This document shows, piece after piece, positions 1-8,796 of a DNA stretch of 64,000 bases (position 1 is the first letter of the stretch; each line of letters starts with the position of its first letter). Source of the DNA: Paenibacillus pabuli. GTDB lineage: Bacteria > Bacillota > Bacilli > Paenibacillales > Paenibacillaceae. The position numbers and the translations under genes were made by a program. Location: contig NZ_CP073714.1 in assembly GCF_023101145.1 (NCBI RefSeq), positions 5,890,001 to 5,954,000 on the forward strand, read 5' to 3'. Under the pieces are notes generated by a model. The model was not told the DNA's origin and did not search any database. It saw only the letters and a program-made list of their open reading frames with translations.

Positions 1-13
1 GAATTCGTGCTGC

Positions 14-550
14 CTACGTTGCATCGTCCTCATCTTCTTCCATGCACTTCTGAATAAATTCAAATAATCCCGCAGCCTCAACCGACCGATGACCCCAATC
101 ATGCCAAAAGTACAACACCTGTCCCACAGTTCCAGAACTAGATGGATCTGTGTCCAGACACAGATAATCCCCACCACCATTTTCCGCAATCGGAATCCAT
201 TTGGGACTCCACAGCACAGGCTTAATGGCATCATCGTCAATCTCGGGCTCCATGTCGTCCGGGTCGAATTCTTCCTGTAAAAACACCCAGTTCTCCTTCA
301 CCTGATCCAGAGGTGATAATGTCAGGTTACGAACAAATGGAGCTACGCCAATATTCCAGGCTTGTCCATTATGCACACGATACATAGCCTTCATCTCTTC
401 AGGCAATGTCACGCCAAGTTGATTTTCCACAGATTGAAAATCTTTATCGCTTGCACCAGATTGAAGATTGAGCGCTACCTCAAAATCTGCATTTGCTCCC
501 GTACCTTTTGCAATAATACGCCGCCACAGCAGCTCTGCTTGCTCGATCAT
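14..550 (-). CDS. SMI1/KNR4 (SUKH) family protein
   Basis: A 178-aa acidic cytosolic protein of the SUKH superfamily. The family signature is visible: a helix with LPEEMKAMY near residues 49-57, followed by HNGQ at 60-63, and a GGGDYLCLDTDP strand near 124-135. Bacterial members often serve as immunity proteins against polymorphic or contact-dependent toxins, but many are orphan proteins of unknown role. No toxin gene lies next to it in the window, although the upstream-side neighbours are also immunity-like. An AAGGAGG ribosome binding site sits seven bases before the ATG. Family assignment is firm; an immunity role is inference. Confidence 0.85.
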   Translation of the reverse strand: MIEQAELLWRRIIAKGTGANADFEVALNLQSGASDKDFQSVENQLGVTLPEEMKAMYRVHNGQAWNIGVAPFVRNLTLSPLDQVKENWVFLQEEFDPDDMEPEIDDDAIKPVLWSPKWIPIAENGGGDYLCLDTDPSSSGTVGQVLYFWHDWGHRSVEAAGLFEFIQKCMEEDEDDAT

Positions 551-605
551 TCTACATCCTCCTTTTTGTGCGCTTTATAGATTGTCTAGTAATGATATAG
601 AAAGC

Positions 606-1529
606 CTACACTTCACGTTTCTCCTCAGGAGTATAGATAATTCGTTGATAATCCATATCCTTGGTATCCATATCGCCCAGGTACAACCGCTGATGTTCAG
701 GCACCCGTTCATATTTTTCTTTCAGTTGAGCTCGGTTGAACTCACTCGGGTCTTCCAAATACAAATGATAGGCACTGCGACACTCTTCAAACGTCGTTTG
801 TTCTCCACTGAGTTTCTTATACATGTCCAGCAGCTCCAGATACTTGTCATCGACATTTTCCGCGTAGCTTTCCTTGGAGAACGTCACCTCTCCCAAATCC
901 AATATATGGATAACCATCGGGCGTTCGATAGTCGTAAAAAAGCTCCCGTCCCCGAACCAGACCGCCAGATCATCGATTGAAACCTTCACGGGATGTGGCA
1001 AGTTATAGATGGCCACCTGACCATCCTCATACACAACCAGATGGACCAAGTAGTACTGACCTTCGTACCTCATGAAAATGGAGAATCCATCCCCTTGTAT
1101 CGTTTCATAGAACAATTCACTCACAACTGCAAAATCTATCGCTTTAGGCGAATGTGAAATTCTTCTTGCCTCCATCAGCAGCTGCTGACGCGGTGTGATT
1201 TCAGTTATATTTTGAAATTCCGGATTGAGCGTTCTGATCTTACGCTGAATATGTTCGTAGTAGCTGCTGTCGTTATACGCCCAACTCGCTTGTTCGACCG
1301 GATAGGCACCCAACCCATGGATGGAAAGCAACTCTCCATTCGGTATATGTGAGCTTAACCAGTAATCATCAATCTTTTGCTTCAACCCCTTTAAGTCAAC
1401 CAGTTCCCAGCAATTAATCATCCCGTCTTCATAGATCTGCACCGGAATGAGAAAATGATGGCCGCCATTATGTATAATTCCAGGGGTCGTTGTGCCCTCA
1501 ATCTGTTTCATTCTTCTAATCTTTTGCAT
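606..1529 (-). CDS. conserved hypothetical protein, two-part
   Basis: A soluble protein of about 307 aa that I do not recognise. It has no signal peptide or membrane helix. The N-terminal half (residues 10-110) carries short beta strands (HHFLIPVQIYEDG, INCWELVDL) and the C-terminal half (120-310) repeats a similar pattern (YLVHLVVYEDGQVAIYNLP), so it may be two related beta-rich domains. The longest frame begins at a GTG at 1538, but GAGGTG lies six bases before the ATG at 1529, which I take as the start. It sits between immunity-like genes, so a role in toxin immunity is possible but unproven. Confidence 0.7.
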   Translation of the reverse strand: MQKIRRMKQIEGTTTPGIIHNGGHHFLIPVQIYEDGMINCWELVDLKGLKQKIDDYWLSSHIPNGELLSIHGLGAYPVEQASWAYNDSSYYEHIQRKIRTLNPEFQNITEITPRQQLLMEARRISHSPKAIDFAVVSELFYETIQGDGFSIFMRYEGQYYLVHLVVYEDGQVAIYNLPHPVKVSIDDLAVWFGDGSFFTTIERPMVIHILDLGEVTFSKESYAENVDDKYLELLDMYKKLSGEQTTFEECRSAYHLYLEDPSEFNRAQLKEKYERVPEHQRLYLGDMDTKDMDYQRIIYTPEEKREV

Positions 1530-1657
1530 CCGTGGCACCTCACTTTCTTCCCATCATGCATTCATACGATCATGTCTTTCAACTGTACGATATCAGAGAT
1601 AGGAAATACAAGGGAGGTATGACGATCTTGTTAATTCCATCATTTTTCCAAATCAAA

Positions 1658-1698
1658 AAGCACTGCCCAACGGAATCACTCCGTCATGGACAATGCTT
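1658..1698 (-). terminator. intrinsic terminator after pupG
   Basis: An imperfect hairpin pairs AAGCACTGcCCAaCGGA with its partner ending in ATGCTT. On the minus strand it is followed by a run of T, so it ends transcription of the purine nucleoside phosphorylase gene 45 bases upstream of it. Confidence 0.75.
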
Positions 1699-1742
1699 AA
1701 TATATTATTGCTTTGAAAATGGAGCTTCCTCTCGATTCCGGA

Positions 1743-2561
1743 TTACATCTCTTTCAGAATACCTTTAACCAGTCCGATGAAGGTTGTTTTTACTTTTGCC
1801 GCGACTTCAATCACTTCATCATGGCTTAGCGGCTGGTCCAGAATGCCGCAGGCCATATTGGTCAGGCAGGAAATGCCCAGTACTTTCATGCCGCCATGAA
1901 TGGCTACAATTGCTTCAGGTACCGTCGACATACCCACAGCATCAGCACCCATCGTACGAATCATGCGAATCTCCGCTGGAGTCTCATACGCTGGACCGCT
2001 CCACCATGCATACACACCTTGCTGCAAACTTACATGCTGCTCTTCTGCCACCTTCAAAGCAATGCTGCGCAGCTCACGGTTATACACTTGTGATACATCC
2101 GGGAAGCGCACACCCAGCTCCGCATTATTCGGCCCCATCAGCGGATTATTACCCACCAGATTGATATGATCCGTAATCAGCATGAGCTGTCCCGGTTCGA
2201 AGCTGGTATTAATCGCTCCACAGGCGTTGGTGATGATCAGCTGCTCCACACCCAGTGCTTTCATAATCCGAACCGGGAACGTTACTTCATCCAGCGTAAA
2301 CCCTTCATAATAATGAAGGCGTCCTTTCATGGCAACGACGGTCTTGCCCATCAGTTCTCCGATAACCAATTCGTTGGCGTGCCCGATAGCTTCGGATTGA
2401 GCGAAATAAGGGATGTCCGTATATGGAATGACGGTAGCATTCTCGATTTCGTCCGCGAGTGCTCCCAGTCCGGATCCCAGAATCATGCCCACGACAGGCT
2501 TGGCGTTAATACGGTTTACTATGTAATCTCTTGCTTCCTGAATATGAGCGGATTGATGCAT
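1743..2561 (-). CDS. pupG: purine-nucleoside phosphorylase
   Basis: A 272-aa enzyme that cleaves guanosine or inosine nucleosides with phosphate, releasing base and ribose-1-phosphate in cytosolic purine salvage. Motifs of the trimeric PNP class are present: phosphate-loop GSGLG at 29-33, MKGRLHYYEG at 78-87, TNACG at 111-115, GPAYETPAE at 189-197, MSTVPE at 211-216 and the base-binding TNMACG at 234-239. Length is typical. The gene stands alone with its own terminator. The site before the ATG is a purine-rich GGGGGA. Also called punA in related genomes. Confidence 0.95.
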   Translation of the reverse strand: MHQSAHIQEARDYIVNRINAKPVVGMILGSGLGALADEIENATVIPYTDIPYFAQSEAIGHANELVIGELMGKTVVAMKGRLHYYEGFTLDEVTFPVRIMKALGVEQLIITNACGAINTSFEPGQLMLITDHINLVGNNPLMGPNNAELGVRFPDVSQVYNRELRSIALKVAEEQHVSLQQGVYAWWSGPAYETPAEIRMIRTMGADAVGMSTVPEAIVAIHGGMKVLGISCLTNMACGILDQPLSHDEVIEVAAKVKTTFIGLVKGILKEM

Positions 2562-2691
2562 AAATGATATTCCCCCTGGTAATCCGAGTTCGGATATGAA
2601 GTAGTTGCTCTACAGCAAGTGTAATGAACAATAGTGATCATGTAAATGGGAACCGGATAAAGAGGACTCTGCCTCTCCTCCTGAAAGTCGG

Positions 2692-3018
2692 TTAAGGTTT
2701 GAGCCCAGACTGTAACACCTCGAAATATTCTCTCAAAATCTCATCAAAATCTGGTTCGTCATCTTCAATGTTTTCAACATACTTCCATATAAGCAGTTCT
2801 TCCGTCTTGATGTTCACAACCTCATATTCCATTTGTTTCGATTCCCAGACAGTCACCTGACCGATGGCATACTCGGACTCATGAATGAATCCGGTTGAAG
2901 GATCAGGAATAAGGTGTTCATCAACGTCCCCCTGTTTGGCCGGCTCCGTCGAGATACCCAACGATTGCAGGTGTTCCGCCTGACACTTGGCCCATTGACT
3001 AAATTCGTTTCGGATCAT
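2692..3018 (-). CDS. small immunity-like protein (possible TriTu type)
   Basis: About 108 aa, acidic and soluble. It starts with an amphipathic helix (MIRNEFSQWAKCQAEHL), followed by three short beta strands including YAIGQVTVWESKQMEYEV and a C-terminal acidic helix (DEPDFDEILREYFEVL). This layout recalls the TriTu family of predicted polymorphic-toxin immunity proteins, but I assign that from memory of the pattern only. GGGGAG eight bases before the ATG at 3018 decides the start over the in-frame codon at 3054. No partner toxin is visible. Confidence 0.6.
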   Translation of the reverse strand: MIRNEFSQWAKCQAEHLQSLGISTEPAKQGDVDEHLIPDPSTGFIHESEYAIGQVTVWESKQMEYEVVNIKTEELLIWKYVENIEDDEPDFDEILREYFEVLQSGLKP

Positions 3019-3086
3019 ATGAAAAACTCCCCTGCCTTCTGACTTGACCAACATTCAGACCATTTATGCTTCAACTGTACACAAAA

Positions 3087-3112
3087 AACCGATTCTCTGT
3101 CGAGAATCGGTT
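3087..3112 (-). terminator. intrinsic terminator
   Basis: An 11-bp perfect stem AACCGATTCTC/GAGAATCGGTT with a four-base loop, followed on the minus strand by a T run. It ends the serine hydrolase transcript and lies just beyond the small membrane ORF at 3166-3270. Confidence 0.9.
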
Positions 3113-3165
3113 CTATTATTAAATACGGATAAGGTATTCCGACTGACATGTAATAATAAGCTGGC

Positions 3166-3270
3166 TTACTGCTGATCCAGCGAATGCTGATTTTTGCTTT
3201 TTATGAAATCCATTCCCATGCTCAGTAACAGCATCAGTGCAGCAAACATCACGTTAATCCATAACGCCAT
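3166..3270 (-). CDS. 34-aa predicted single-span membrane peptide
   Basis: A 34-codon ORF whose ATG directly follows the TAA stop of the serine hydrolase gene, with no spacer, so it would be read by translational coupling. The product has a hydrophobic stretch of about 20 residues (WINVMFAALMLLLSMGMDF) and a short polar tail (KSKNQHSLDQQ), as expected of a small membrane peptide. The shared terminator lies 54 bases after its stop, so the ORF is inside the transcript. No strong ribosome binding site of its own is seen, and I recognise no family. Confidence 0.5.
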   Translation of the reverse strand: MALWINVMFAALMLLLSMGMDFIKSKNQHSLDQQ

Positions 3271-4446
3271 TTATCTCATTCGCTCTATTCCCTTATAGAC
3301 AGCCTCGCAAAGTTCCGTTGTGAATCTGCCCGACATGCCCTCCAGAGCCGTATTTGTAAACGCGACAACGCTCAGTTCTTCTGTTGGATCAACAAACCAC
3401 GAGTGACCGTAGGTTCCACCCATACGCCACGTTCCAGCAGACTCCGATGTACCTGCCTCTACCGGATCTTTCAGCACCGTGAATCCCAGACCAAATCCTC
3501 TGCCTGGCCAATAAGGCATGTCCAGGTCGCCAATCTGATTAGTCGTCATTTTGGTGACCAGCGCTTTAGGAAGCAGCGAACCTCCACCTTGACGCAGCGT
3601 TTCAAGCAAAACAAGAAAGTCACCCGCACTTCCTATCATGCCCGCACCACCCGAAAGATAGGCTGATGGATCAAGGTATCTTTCGGGTGCAAGTTGGAAG
3701 CCTGCCGTTCCTTCAATAAAAGGTACATGCTCCTCATCGCTCAAACGACGAGGTTGCCCTGAACTGTTGGAACTGTCCGCATAGGCAGCTGTTATTCTAT
3801 CCGAGTCCACAGCAACAAAATCCGTATCCTTCATGCCCAGCGGATGAGTCACGAGCAGTTCTACGGCCTCTCGCAGTGTCAGCCCGGTCACTTTCTCAAT
3901 AACAGCACCAAGTACATCTGTTGCAATCGAATATCTCCACATCTTCCCAGGCTCATACAGCAGTGGAGCAGAAGCAATCCTCTGCAAATTTTCTTCCAGT
4001 GTAACACCAGCGATATCCATCCCATCGGATACTCCGGCAAGTTCGTACGTTCCCCCGTTTTCCTGGAAAAAACGATACGTTAACCCCGCCGTATGTGTCA
4101 TCAGATGATGAACCGTCATGGAAGCAACTTCCCCATTTGGCTGTTTGGGACGGAATTCAGGCAGCCATTTCACAACCAAGTCATCCAGCTTCAATTTACC
4201 CTGGGATATCAATACCATGGCGGCAGTAGATACAATTGGCTTGGTCACAGAAGCATACCTGAACAGCGCATTTTCTTGCATGCGTATGTTCTGTTCTCGA
4301 TCGGCGAGGCCATCCGCGCTGTTGTAGACCACTTCCCCTTTCCACGCAATCTGAACAACGGAACCCACGATTCTTTTTTCTGCCAACGTACGGTGAATCA
4401 CTTCTTCTACAAATGCAGCGTTAAACTTCATATTTCTATCTCCCAT
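3271..4446 (-). CDS. serine hydrolase, class C beta-lactamase fold
   Basis: About 391 aa, a penicillin-binding-protein-like esterase/peptidase of the beta-lactamase-related family (AmpC/EstB type). The catalytic S-V-T-K tetrad is in FRYASVTKPIV near residues 66-69. The Tyr motif is probably YSIATDVLG near 172, and the third motif is replaced by YGHSW. HLMTHTAGL is typical of the family. No signal peptide is seen, so a cytosolic place is likely and the substrate is unknown. GGAGGAG ten bases before the ATG at 4446 supports this start rather than 4470. A small membrane ORF is fused tail to head behind it. Confidence 0.9.
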   Translation of the reverse strand: MGDRNMKFNAAFVEEVIHRTLAEKRIVGSVVQIAWKGEVVYNSADGLADREQNIRMQENALFRYASVTKPIVSTAAMVLISQGKLKLDDLVVKWLPEFRPKQPNGEVASMTVHHLMTHTAGLTYRFFQENGGTYELAGVSDGMDIAGVTLEENLQRIASAPLLYEPGKMWRYSIATDVLGAVIEKVTGLTLREAVELLVTHPLGMKDTDFVAVDSDRITAAYADSSNSSGQPRRLSDEEHVPFIEGTAGFQLAPERYLDPSAYLSGGAGMIGSAGDFLVLLETLRQGGGSLLPKALVTKMTTNQIGDLDMPYWPGRGFGLGFTVLKDPVEAGTSESAGTWRMGGTYGHSWFVDPTEELSVVAFTNTALEGMSGRFTTELCEAVYKGIERMR

Positions 4447-4616
4447 TTTACTATTCTCCTCCATGTGCATTACGCTTGATTATTTAAAGTAAGTGTGCTT
4501 ATTATATAAATGATCTCATCCGTATTACATAAGACAACCAAGTTATCTGCTTTAATCTGCGATGAATATAAAGGCATTTACAAAACATTCCCTATAATTT
4601 AAAAGGAGGCCATCTC

Positions 4617-5057
4617 ATGGACCAAATCGATACCAATATCCTCTTTCATTTGCAAAACCAGGCGAGACTATCCATGACGGAACTGGGCAAACTGGTAGGT
4701 TTATCTCAACCCGCCGTAACGGAACGCGTGAAGCGTCTAGAAGAAAGCGGTGTAATCGAAGAGTACCGTACCATCATTTCCCCGCAAAAAATAGGGAAGT
4801 CGAGTACTTCTTATCTTCTTTTTCGCACACGGGATTGTCATGCCTTTCTTGATTTCTGCCGTTCGTCACCCGAAGTGGTCGAATGTCATCGCGTGAGTGG
4901 AGAGCATAATTACCTGTTAAAGATCATGACGGATTCAATTGCTGATCTCGAAGCGTTTGGGGACCGATGTGATCAATACGGTACCTATACCACCCTCATC
5001 GCGATATCTTCACCTATTGCAAGCAAAAATCTTATCGAAGGAACGAATCCGGTGTAA
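4617..5057 (+). CDS. Lrp/AsnC family transcriptional regulator
   Basis: A 146-aa feast/famine regulator. Residues 1-60 form the AsnC-type helix-turn-helix (MDQIDTNILFHLQNQARLSM, then LVGLSQPAVTERVKRLEESG) and the rest is the RAM ligand-binding domain. An AAAAGGAGG site sits seven bases before the ATG. It is divergent from the serine hydrolase and convergent, with only 17 bases between stop codons, with the MFS gene, so either may be its target. The effector cannot be told from sequence. Confidence 0.92.
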   Translation: MDQIDTNILFHLQNQARLSMTELGKLVGLSQPAVTERVKRLEESGVIEEYRTIISPQKIGKSSTSYLLFRTRDCHAFLDFCRSSPEVVECHRVSGEHNYLLKIMTDSIADLEAFGDRCDQYGTYTTLIAISSPIASKNLIEGTNPV

Positions 5058-5074
5058 ATGTTCTGTTCAAAAAC

Positions 5075-6244
5075 CTATCTTGGGAAACCATGTTTACTGG
5101 CGGACCAAGCCACGAGTAAAGCCATAACGATCAAAAGGATCAGGGAAATGGGCAGGAAACGAGCACCTGTCTGGTCCAGCAGAATGGCTCCGACGATCCC
5201 ACCCCCTCCGATCCCTAGGTTCCATGCTGTCACCAGCATGGATTGGGCAACATCGGCACTTTTGCCTCCCGCCTGCGCAATTGCAGTCTGTAATAACGTA
5301 GCCGCTCCGCCAAATGTAAGCCCCCAGACCACTACTCCCAGAATGATCATCATCGGTTGATGGATAAAGATCCCCATTCCCAGCGAGGCCAGCGCAAATA
5401 GAACAAGGCTAACCAGAATCAATAATCTCATGTAACGATCAATCAACAGCCCAATAATCCATATACCGAGCACCGAAGTCACTCCAAAGATCATCAGAAT
5501 CAGGTCCACCCGTTCTGACAATATCGTCTCGCCCAGATAAGGTGAGATATACGTGTACAGAATGTTATGGGCCAGTACCCAGGTCAGAACAACAAACAAT
5601 ATGGGACGAACCCCCGGTATAACAAAAATACGATGAAGCGCAAGCTGATGACGTGCAGGCTCCCCTTCATAGTCAGGTACTTTCCAGAGCACCCACAATA
5701 CAAGTACTACTGTCAATAATGAAACTGTTCCGAAAATAAGACGCCATCCGGCGTAATTGCCCAAAAAGGTACCCAAGGGAACGCCCAATGCAAGAGCGAG
5801 CGGTGTGCCCACCATGGCGACAGCCATCCCTTTTCCCTTTAACGAGTCTGAAACCATCCGGCGTGCGTAACCTGCAGTCATCCCCCACAACACTCCAGCA
5901 GACACGCCTGCCATGAAGCGCGCAGCAAGGGTCAAACCATATACCGAAGATACAGCCGTAATCGTGTTGAAAATTAGAAAACCGAAGATGCATAATAGCA
6001 GCAGCGGCCTGCGTCTCCATCCACGAGTTACTGTCGTCAGCGGAATTGCCGCCAGAAGAGATCCCAGCGCATACAAAGTGACGAGCTGTCCAGCCAAACC
6101 TTCCCCAATCTCCAGATCTTGCGCTATTTGCGGCAGCAGCCCCGCCGGTAGACTTTCTGTAAGAATGCATATAAATCCAGCCATGGCCAGAGCGAGCAGA
6201 GCTGACCAGGGAAGGCGTTCTTTCGCCATTGTGTTCTGGCTCAC
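5075..6244 (-). CDS. MFS transporter, DHA1 (AraJ/YdhP-like)
   Basis: A 389-aa inner-membrane protein with about twelve predicted helices. The cytoplasmic loop after helix 2 holds a motif-A variant (RGWRRRP), and a proline/glycine-rich motif C lies in helix 5 (GTPLALALGVPLGTFLGNYAGW), features of drug/proton antiporters and sugar-efflux relatives. Substrate is unknown. Its 3' end almost touches the convergent Lrp gene, with no hairpin between them, so the two transcripts must overlap. Confidence 0.88.
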   Translation of the reverse strand: MSQNTMAKERLPWSALLALAMAGFICILTESLPAGLLPQIAQDLEIGEGLAGQLVTLYALGSLLAAIPLTTVTRGWRRRPLLLLCIFGFLIFNTITAVSSVYGLTLAARFMAGVSAGVLWGMTAGYARRMVSDSLKGKGMAVAMVGTPLALALGVPLGTFLGNYAGWRLIFGTVSLLTVVLVLWVLWKVPDYEGEPARHQLALHRIFVIPGVRPILFVVLTWVLAHNILYTYISPYLGETILSERVDLILMIFGVTSVLGIWIIGLLIDRYMRLLILVSLVLFALASLGMGIFIHQPMMIILGVVVWGLTFGGAATLLQTAIAQAGGKSADVAQSMLVTAWNLGIGGGGIVGAILLDQTGARFLPISLILLIVMALLVAWSASKHGFPR

Positions 6245-6505
6245 GAAGACTCTCCTTTATCCTTTATTTTTGTATAATCCAGAAGCCTCTGGCCTACAAA
6301 ATAAGCTTATAAAATCGGACCAACATTTGGCATACTTAATTAACGGCAGATCGATCATTTTAAGAGGATAATCCATTTAATTTCGGTGTTTCACTTCGAA
6401 TATCAATGTAAACGCTATTAAACAGTTATCATCGCGTGCTGGATTATGAAAGAGGATGAAAAGAATCAGGACAGTAAATTACTAGAAAGATGCAGCATAA
6501 ATAAA
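6245..6505. other. intergenic region, no gene seen
   Basis: AT-rich upstream region of the MFS gene, about 330 bases when the following terminator is counted. TGTAAACGCTATTA at 6408-6421 resembles a catabolite-response element with one mismatch in the conserved core, but it is far from the MFS start and I give it little weight. No coding potential is seen on either strand. Confidence 0.4.
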
Positions 6506-6564
6506 AAACAGGCATGTCGTTTACATGAAGGGAGAAGACCCTCAAGGTAAATGCATGCCTGTTT
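6506..6564 (-). terminator. long imperfect hairpin terminator
   Basis: AAACAGGCATG at 6506-6516 pairs perfectly with CATGCCTGTTT at 6554-6564, and the interior adds further pairing (TTTAC/GTAAA, AGGG/CCCT). The A run before it becomes a T run on the minus strand, so it terminates the 6579-7127 gene. Confidence 0.8.
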
Positions 6565-6578
6565 ATATTTATGATTTC

Positions 6579-7127
6579 TCATTTTAATATATAGCCCCCG
6601 AGATAGGTTTCCATCAGTTCATTAGAGAGCTGAATCGCTTCAGAACGATTCGTTGCGGGCATCGAGAGCATGAGCCCATCTTCGGAGCTCCAGCTTCTAC
6701 TGTTTTGCTCTCCGTTCGAATTTTCCTCCGAAATGGCAATAGTGAGTTTGCTGAATGCACGATCTACGAATAGTGTTCCGTATACGAAGATATCCGTTTT
6801 CCCATTTTCATAAATGATGTATTCCATCAATCCGTGTCCTTTATGAAAACGAATTTCGAGCCTCTTTTGATCTTCAGGTACAGGTAAAGGCTCACCTTCA
6901 ATATCAATCGTTCCTCTGAATATGTAATCACCCGAGGTCGTTAGATAACGCTTGCCATCCATGTTGATATGAACCATTTGCTCTGGTTCCCTGTTGTCTT
7001 CTCCCAGCCGATATTTTACAGCCACACCATCAAGATGGATCGTTCTGGGCAGAAACAGAAGAACCACACTGATCACAATCATTAACACCCAGATGGCAAG
7101 CACAATCGAAATGATTTTTTCCTTCAT
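6579..7127 (-). CDS. membrane-anchored hypothetical protein
   Basis: About 182 aa. An N-terminal helix (IISIVLAIWVLMIVISVVLLFL) after a Lys-rich start anchors it in the membrane, leaving a beta-rich outer domain of about 150 residues. No known domain is recognised. The domain ends with a Ser/Thr-rich turn and a helix (EAIQLSNELMETYLGGYI). The longest frame starts at TTG 7142, but GAGGAG nine bases before ATG 7127 is the convincing start. A short ORF with a strong ribosome binding site overlaps its 5' end in another frame (see findings). Confidence 0.7.
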   Translation of the reverse strand: MKEKIISIVLAIWVLMIVISVVLLFLPRTIHLDGVAVKYRLGEDNREPEQMVHINMDGKRYLTTSGDYIFRGTIDIEGEPLPVPEDQKRLEIRFHKGHGLMEYIIYENGKTDIFVYGTLFVDRAFSKLTIAISEENSNGEQNSRSWSSEDGLMLSMPATNRSEAIQLSNELMETYLGGYILK

Positions 7128-7298
7128 GGCCCATCTCCTCAACTATGGTTCCACAACTTTTGAAGATATACATTCTCTTCCTGATCTTCATTCCACTGAA
7201 TACAGGCAGAGAAGGGAAAGTCTTCATTCTCTCCCCTCCTTATCAAAGAACACTCGACTGGAATTGGCACAACATATTGCCAAACACAAAAAAACAAC

Positions 7299-7315
7299 CG
7301 GCCACCTCGTGACCG
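7299..7315 (-). terminator. probable terminator
   Basis: CGGCCAC/GTGACCG with a CTC loop, followed by seven T on the minus strand. It lies about 160 bases beyond the 7473-7820 gene. The rest of 7128-7472 shows no convincing gene apart from the short ORF described in the findings. Confidence 0.6.
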
Positions 7316-7472
7316 ATTCAATCCGCTTCTCGGGGAGCATTGGATATATGTGCGAATGAAAAGAAAGTATGATTGCTACTCCTTAATGATAGTCCAGAAC
7401 GGCTCCTTCGGCTGTAGCTAATGATAGAACACAAAAGGCAGCTTTTGCTTCACGTACCTAGAAATTGTCCGG

Positions 7473-7820
7473 TTACAACTTGTCCACCTGTAATAATGTT
7501 ACCTGCTTCACCGTACAAGCTGGACTAATCTGCTCCTCCGTCAGTATGTTTAGCTTGATCAGGCTTTTCAGCTTATGACTGTCCACCTTGGACAGCAGTC
7601 GCCAGATGTCCGGATCGGGAAGGGAAGCGTACAGCTTCTGATCATCATATTCCTTACGGTGCTGAAGCACCGTTTTCACGGCGTATCCGCCAACTTGCGT
7701 CTCATAGACGCCCTGCTCTTCACAGTACCCGACAATCTCATCTCGTAACAAAGATAGTTGTTGTTCAATTTCTTTTTGCTGCTGTTTCAGTTCAAAATAG
7801 GTTTGCACCTTCTTTTCCAT
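7473..7820 (-). CDS. hypothetical coiled-coil protein
   Basis: About 115 aa. Residues 1-35 are a charged, Gln-rich helix likely to form a coiled coil (YFELKQQQKEIEQQLSLLRDE), followed by a small beta segment and a Lys-rich helix (DSHKLKSLIKLNILTEEQI). No enzyme motif or membrane span. Such proteins occur in phage and housekeeping contexts, but no other phage gene is near. GAGGAG ten bases before ATG 7820 sets the start; the upstream GTG at 7829 is too close to it. Confidence 0.65.
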   Translation of the reverse strand: MEKKVQTYFELKQQQKEIEQQLSLLRDEIVGYCEEQGVYETQVGGYAVKTVLQHRKEYDDQKLYASLPDPDIWRLLSKVDSHKLKSLIKLNILTEEQISPACTVKQVTLLQVDKL

Positions 7821-7876
7821 ACCTATCACGCTCCTCTATACCATAGGTATGCAGTGAAAGATAGTTTAGGACAACA

Positions 7877-8740
7877 CTACAGCAGTTCATCATTTAAATA
7901 TGAATTAGTGCCAGTAATCTTTTTAACCCGCTGCATAACACCCGGCCCCATAGGAACATTAGACACTCGCTTTAATAGAATCCAGCGCAAACAAGCCATA
8001 GCTTCAAAAATCTCTGCATCGTCTGGTGTGTATTCCGTTAAACTCTTAAATAGAGCCCTGTACATCTTTCCGTTTCGTTCTCCCGCATAGATCGTCATTA
8101 GAAAAATCGACCACGCCATATCGTACCTCGGATCACCGAGCTGTCCATTCGTCCAATCAATAATTCTGTATTGATCATCCGCCTCCAGAATATTACCCAG
8201 GTTATAATCACCGTGGATCAAATGATCCTGTCTAAACTCAGTCCGTTGAAGAAGGCTCGTCAGAATCTGGTGTATGTCCTCATACAGTTCAATGGAGGGA
8301 AAAAAATATCCAACGAAATCATATTGTGGTATAAAATTTGCATCCGCGTTACCCGTATCATTTACGTTATAACCATGGACTTGAATTAACCTTTGAGCCA
8401 ATTGCTCCAGCTTGGTTTTGCTTAACTTGGCTATAGGCTCCCCGTCATAACTTGTTAACAGGACTTGATTAGAATCCACATCCATGCCCCAACCGTACGG
8501 TTGGGAGACTTGTATCCCTTTCTGATAAAGGTCAGATAAAAGTTCATACTGGTTGCGAATATCGGGTTTGGAGTCCTTGTTCCATATTTTTAATACATAA
8601 GAGTGATCTGTACATTCTATCTTCACAACGTCTGCTTCCAGCCCTGGAGACAGGGGCAGCATCTTGTATGGTTTTTCAAGCAGGAAGCAAATCTCTTCGC
8701 TCAACTCGACCCAGCGGATACTTTCCAGAGTTAACCTCAT
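7877..8740 (-). CDS. aminoglycoside phosphotransferase-family kinase
   Basis: A 287-aa small-molecule kinase of the APH/choline-kinase fold. The ATP lysine is probably in YVLKIW (K51). The catalytic loop HGDYNLGN spans 176-183 with Asp178, and the metal-binding Asp is in RIIDWTNG (D195). The substrate is not defined by sequence; relatives act on homoserine, macrolides, fructosamines or unknown alcohols, so a resistance role should not be assumed. It stands alone on the minus strand. Confidence 0.88.
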   Translation of the reverse strand: MRLTLESIRWVELSEEICFLLEKPYKMLPLSPGLEADVVKIECTDHSYVLKIWNKDSKPDIRNQYELLSDLYQKGIQVSQPYGWGMDVDSNQVLLTSYDGEPIAKLSKTKLEQLAQRLIQVHGYNVNDTGNADANFIPQYDFVGYFFPSIELYEDIHQILTSLLQRTEFRQDHLIHGDYNLGNILEADDQYRIIDWTNGQLGDPRYDMAWSIFLMTIYAGERNGKMYRALFKSLTEYTPDDAEIFEAMACLRWILLKRVSNVPMGPGVMQRVKKITGTNSYLNDELL

Positions 8741-8796
8741 TTTGCCCGACCCTTCTCTTTGAATTTAGAATTTGGATCTTTCTGTCCCTTTTCACT

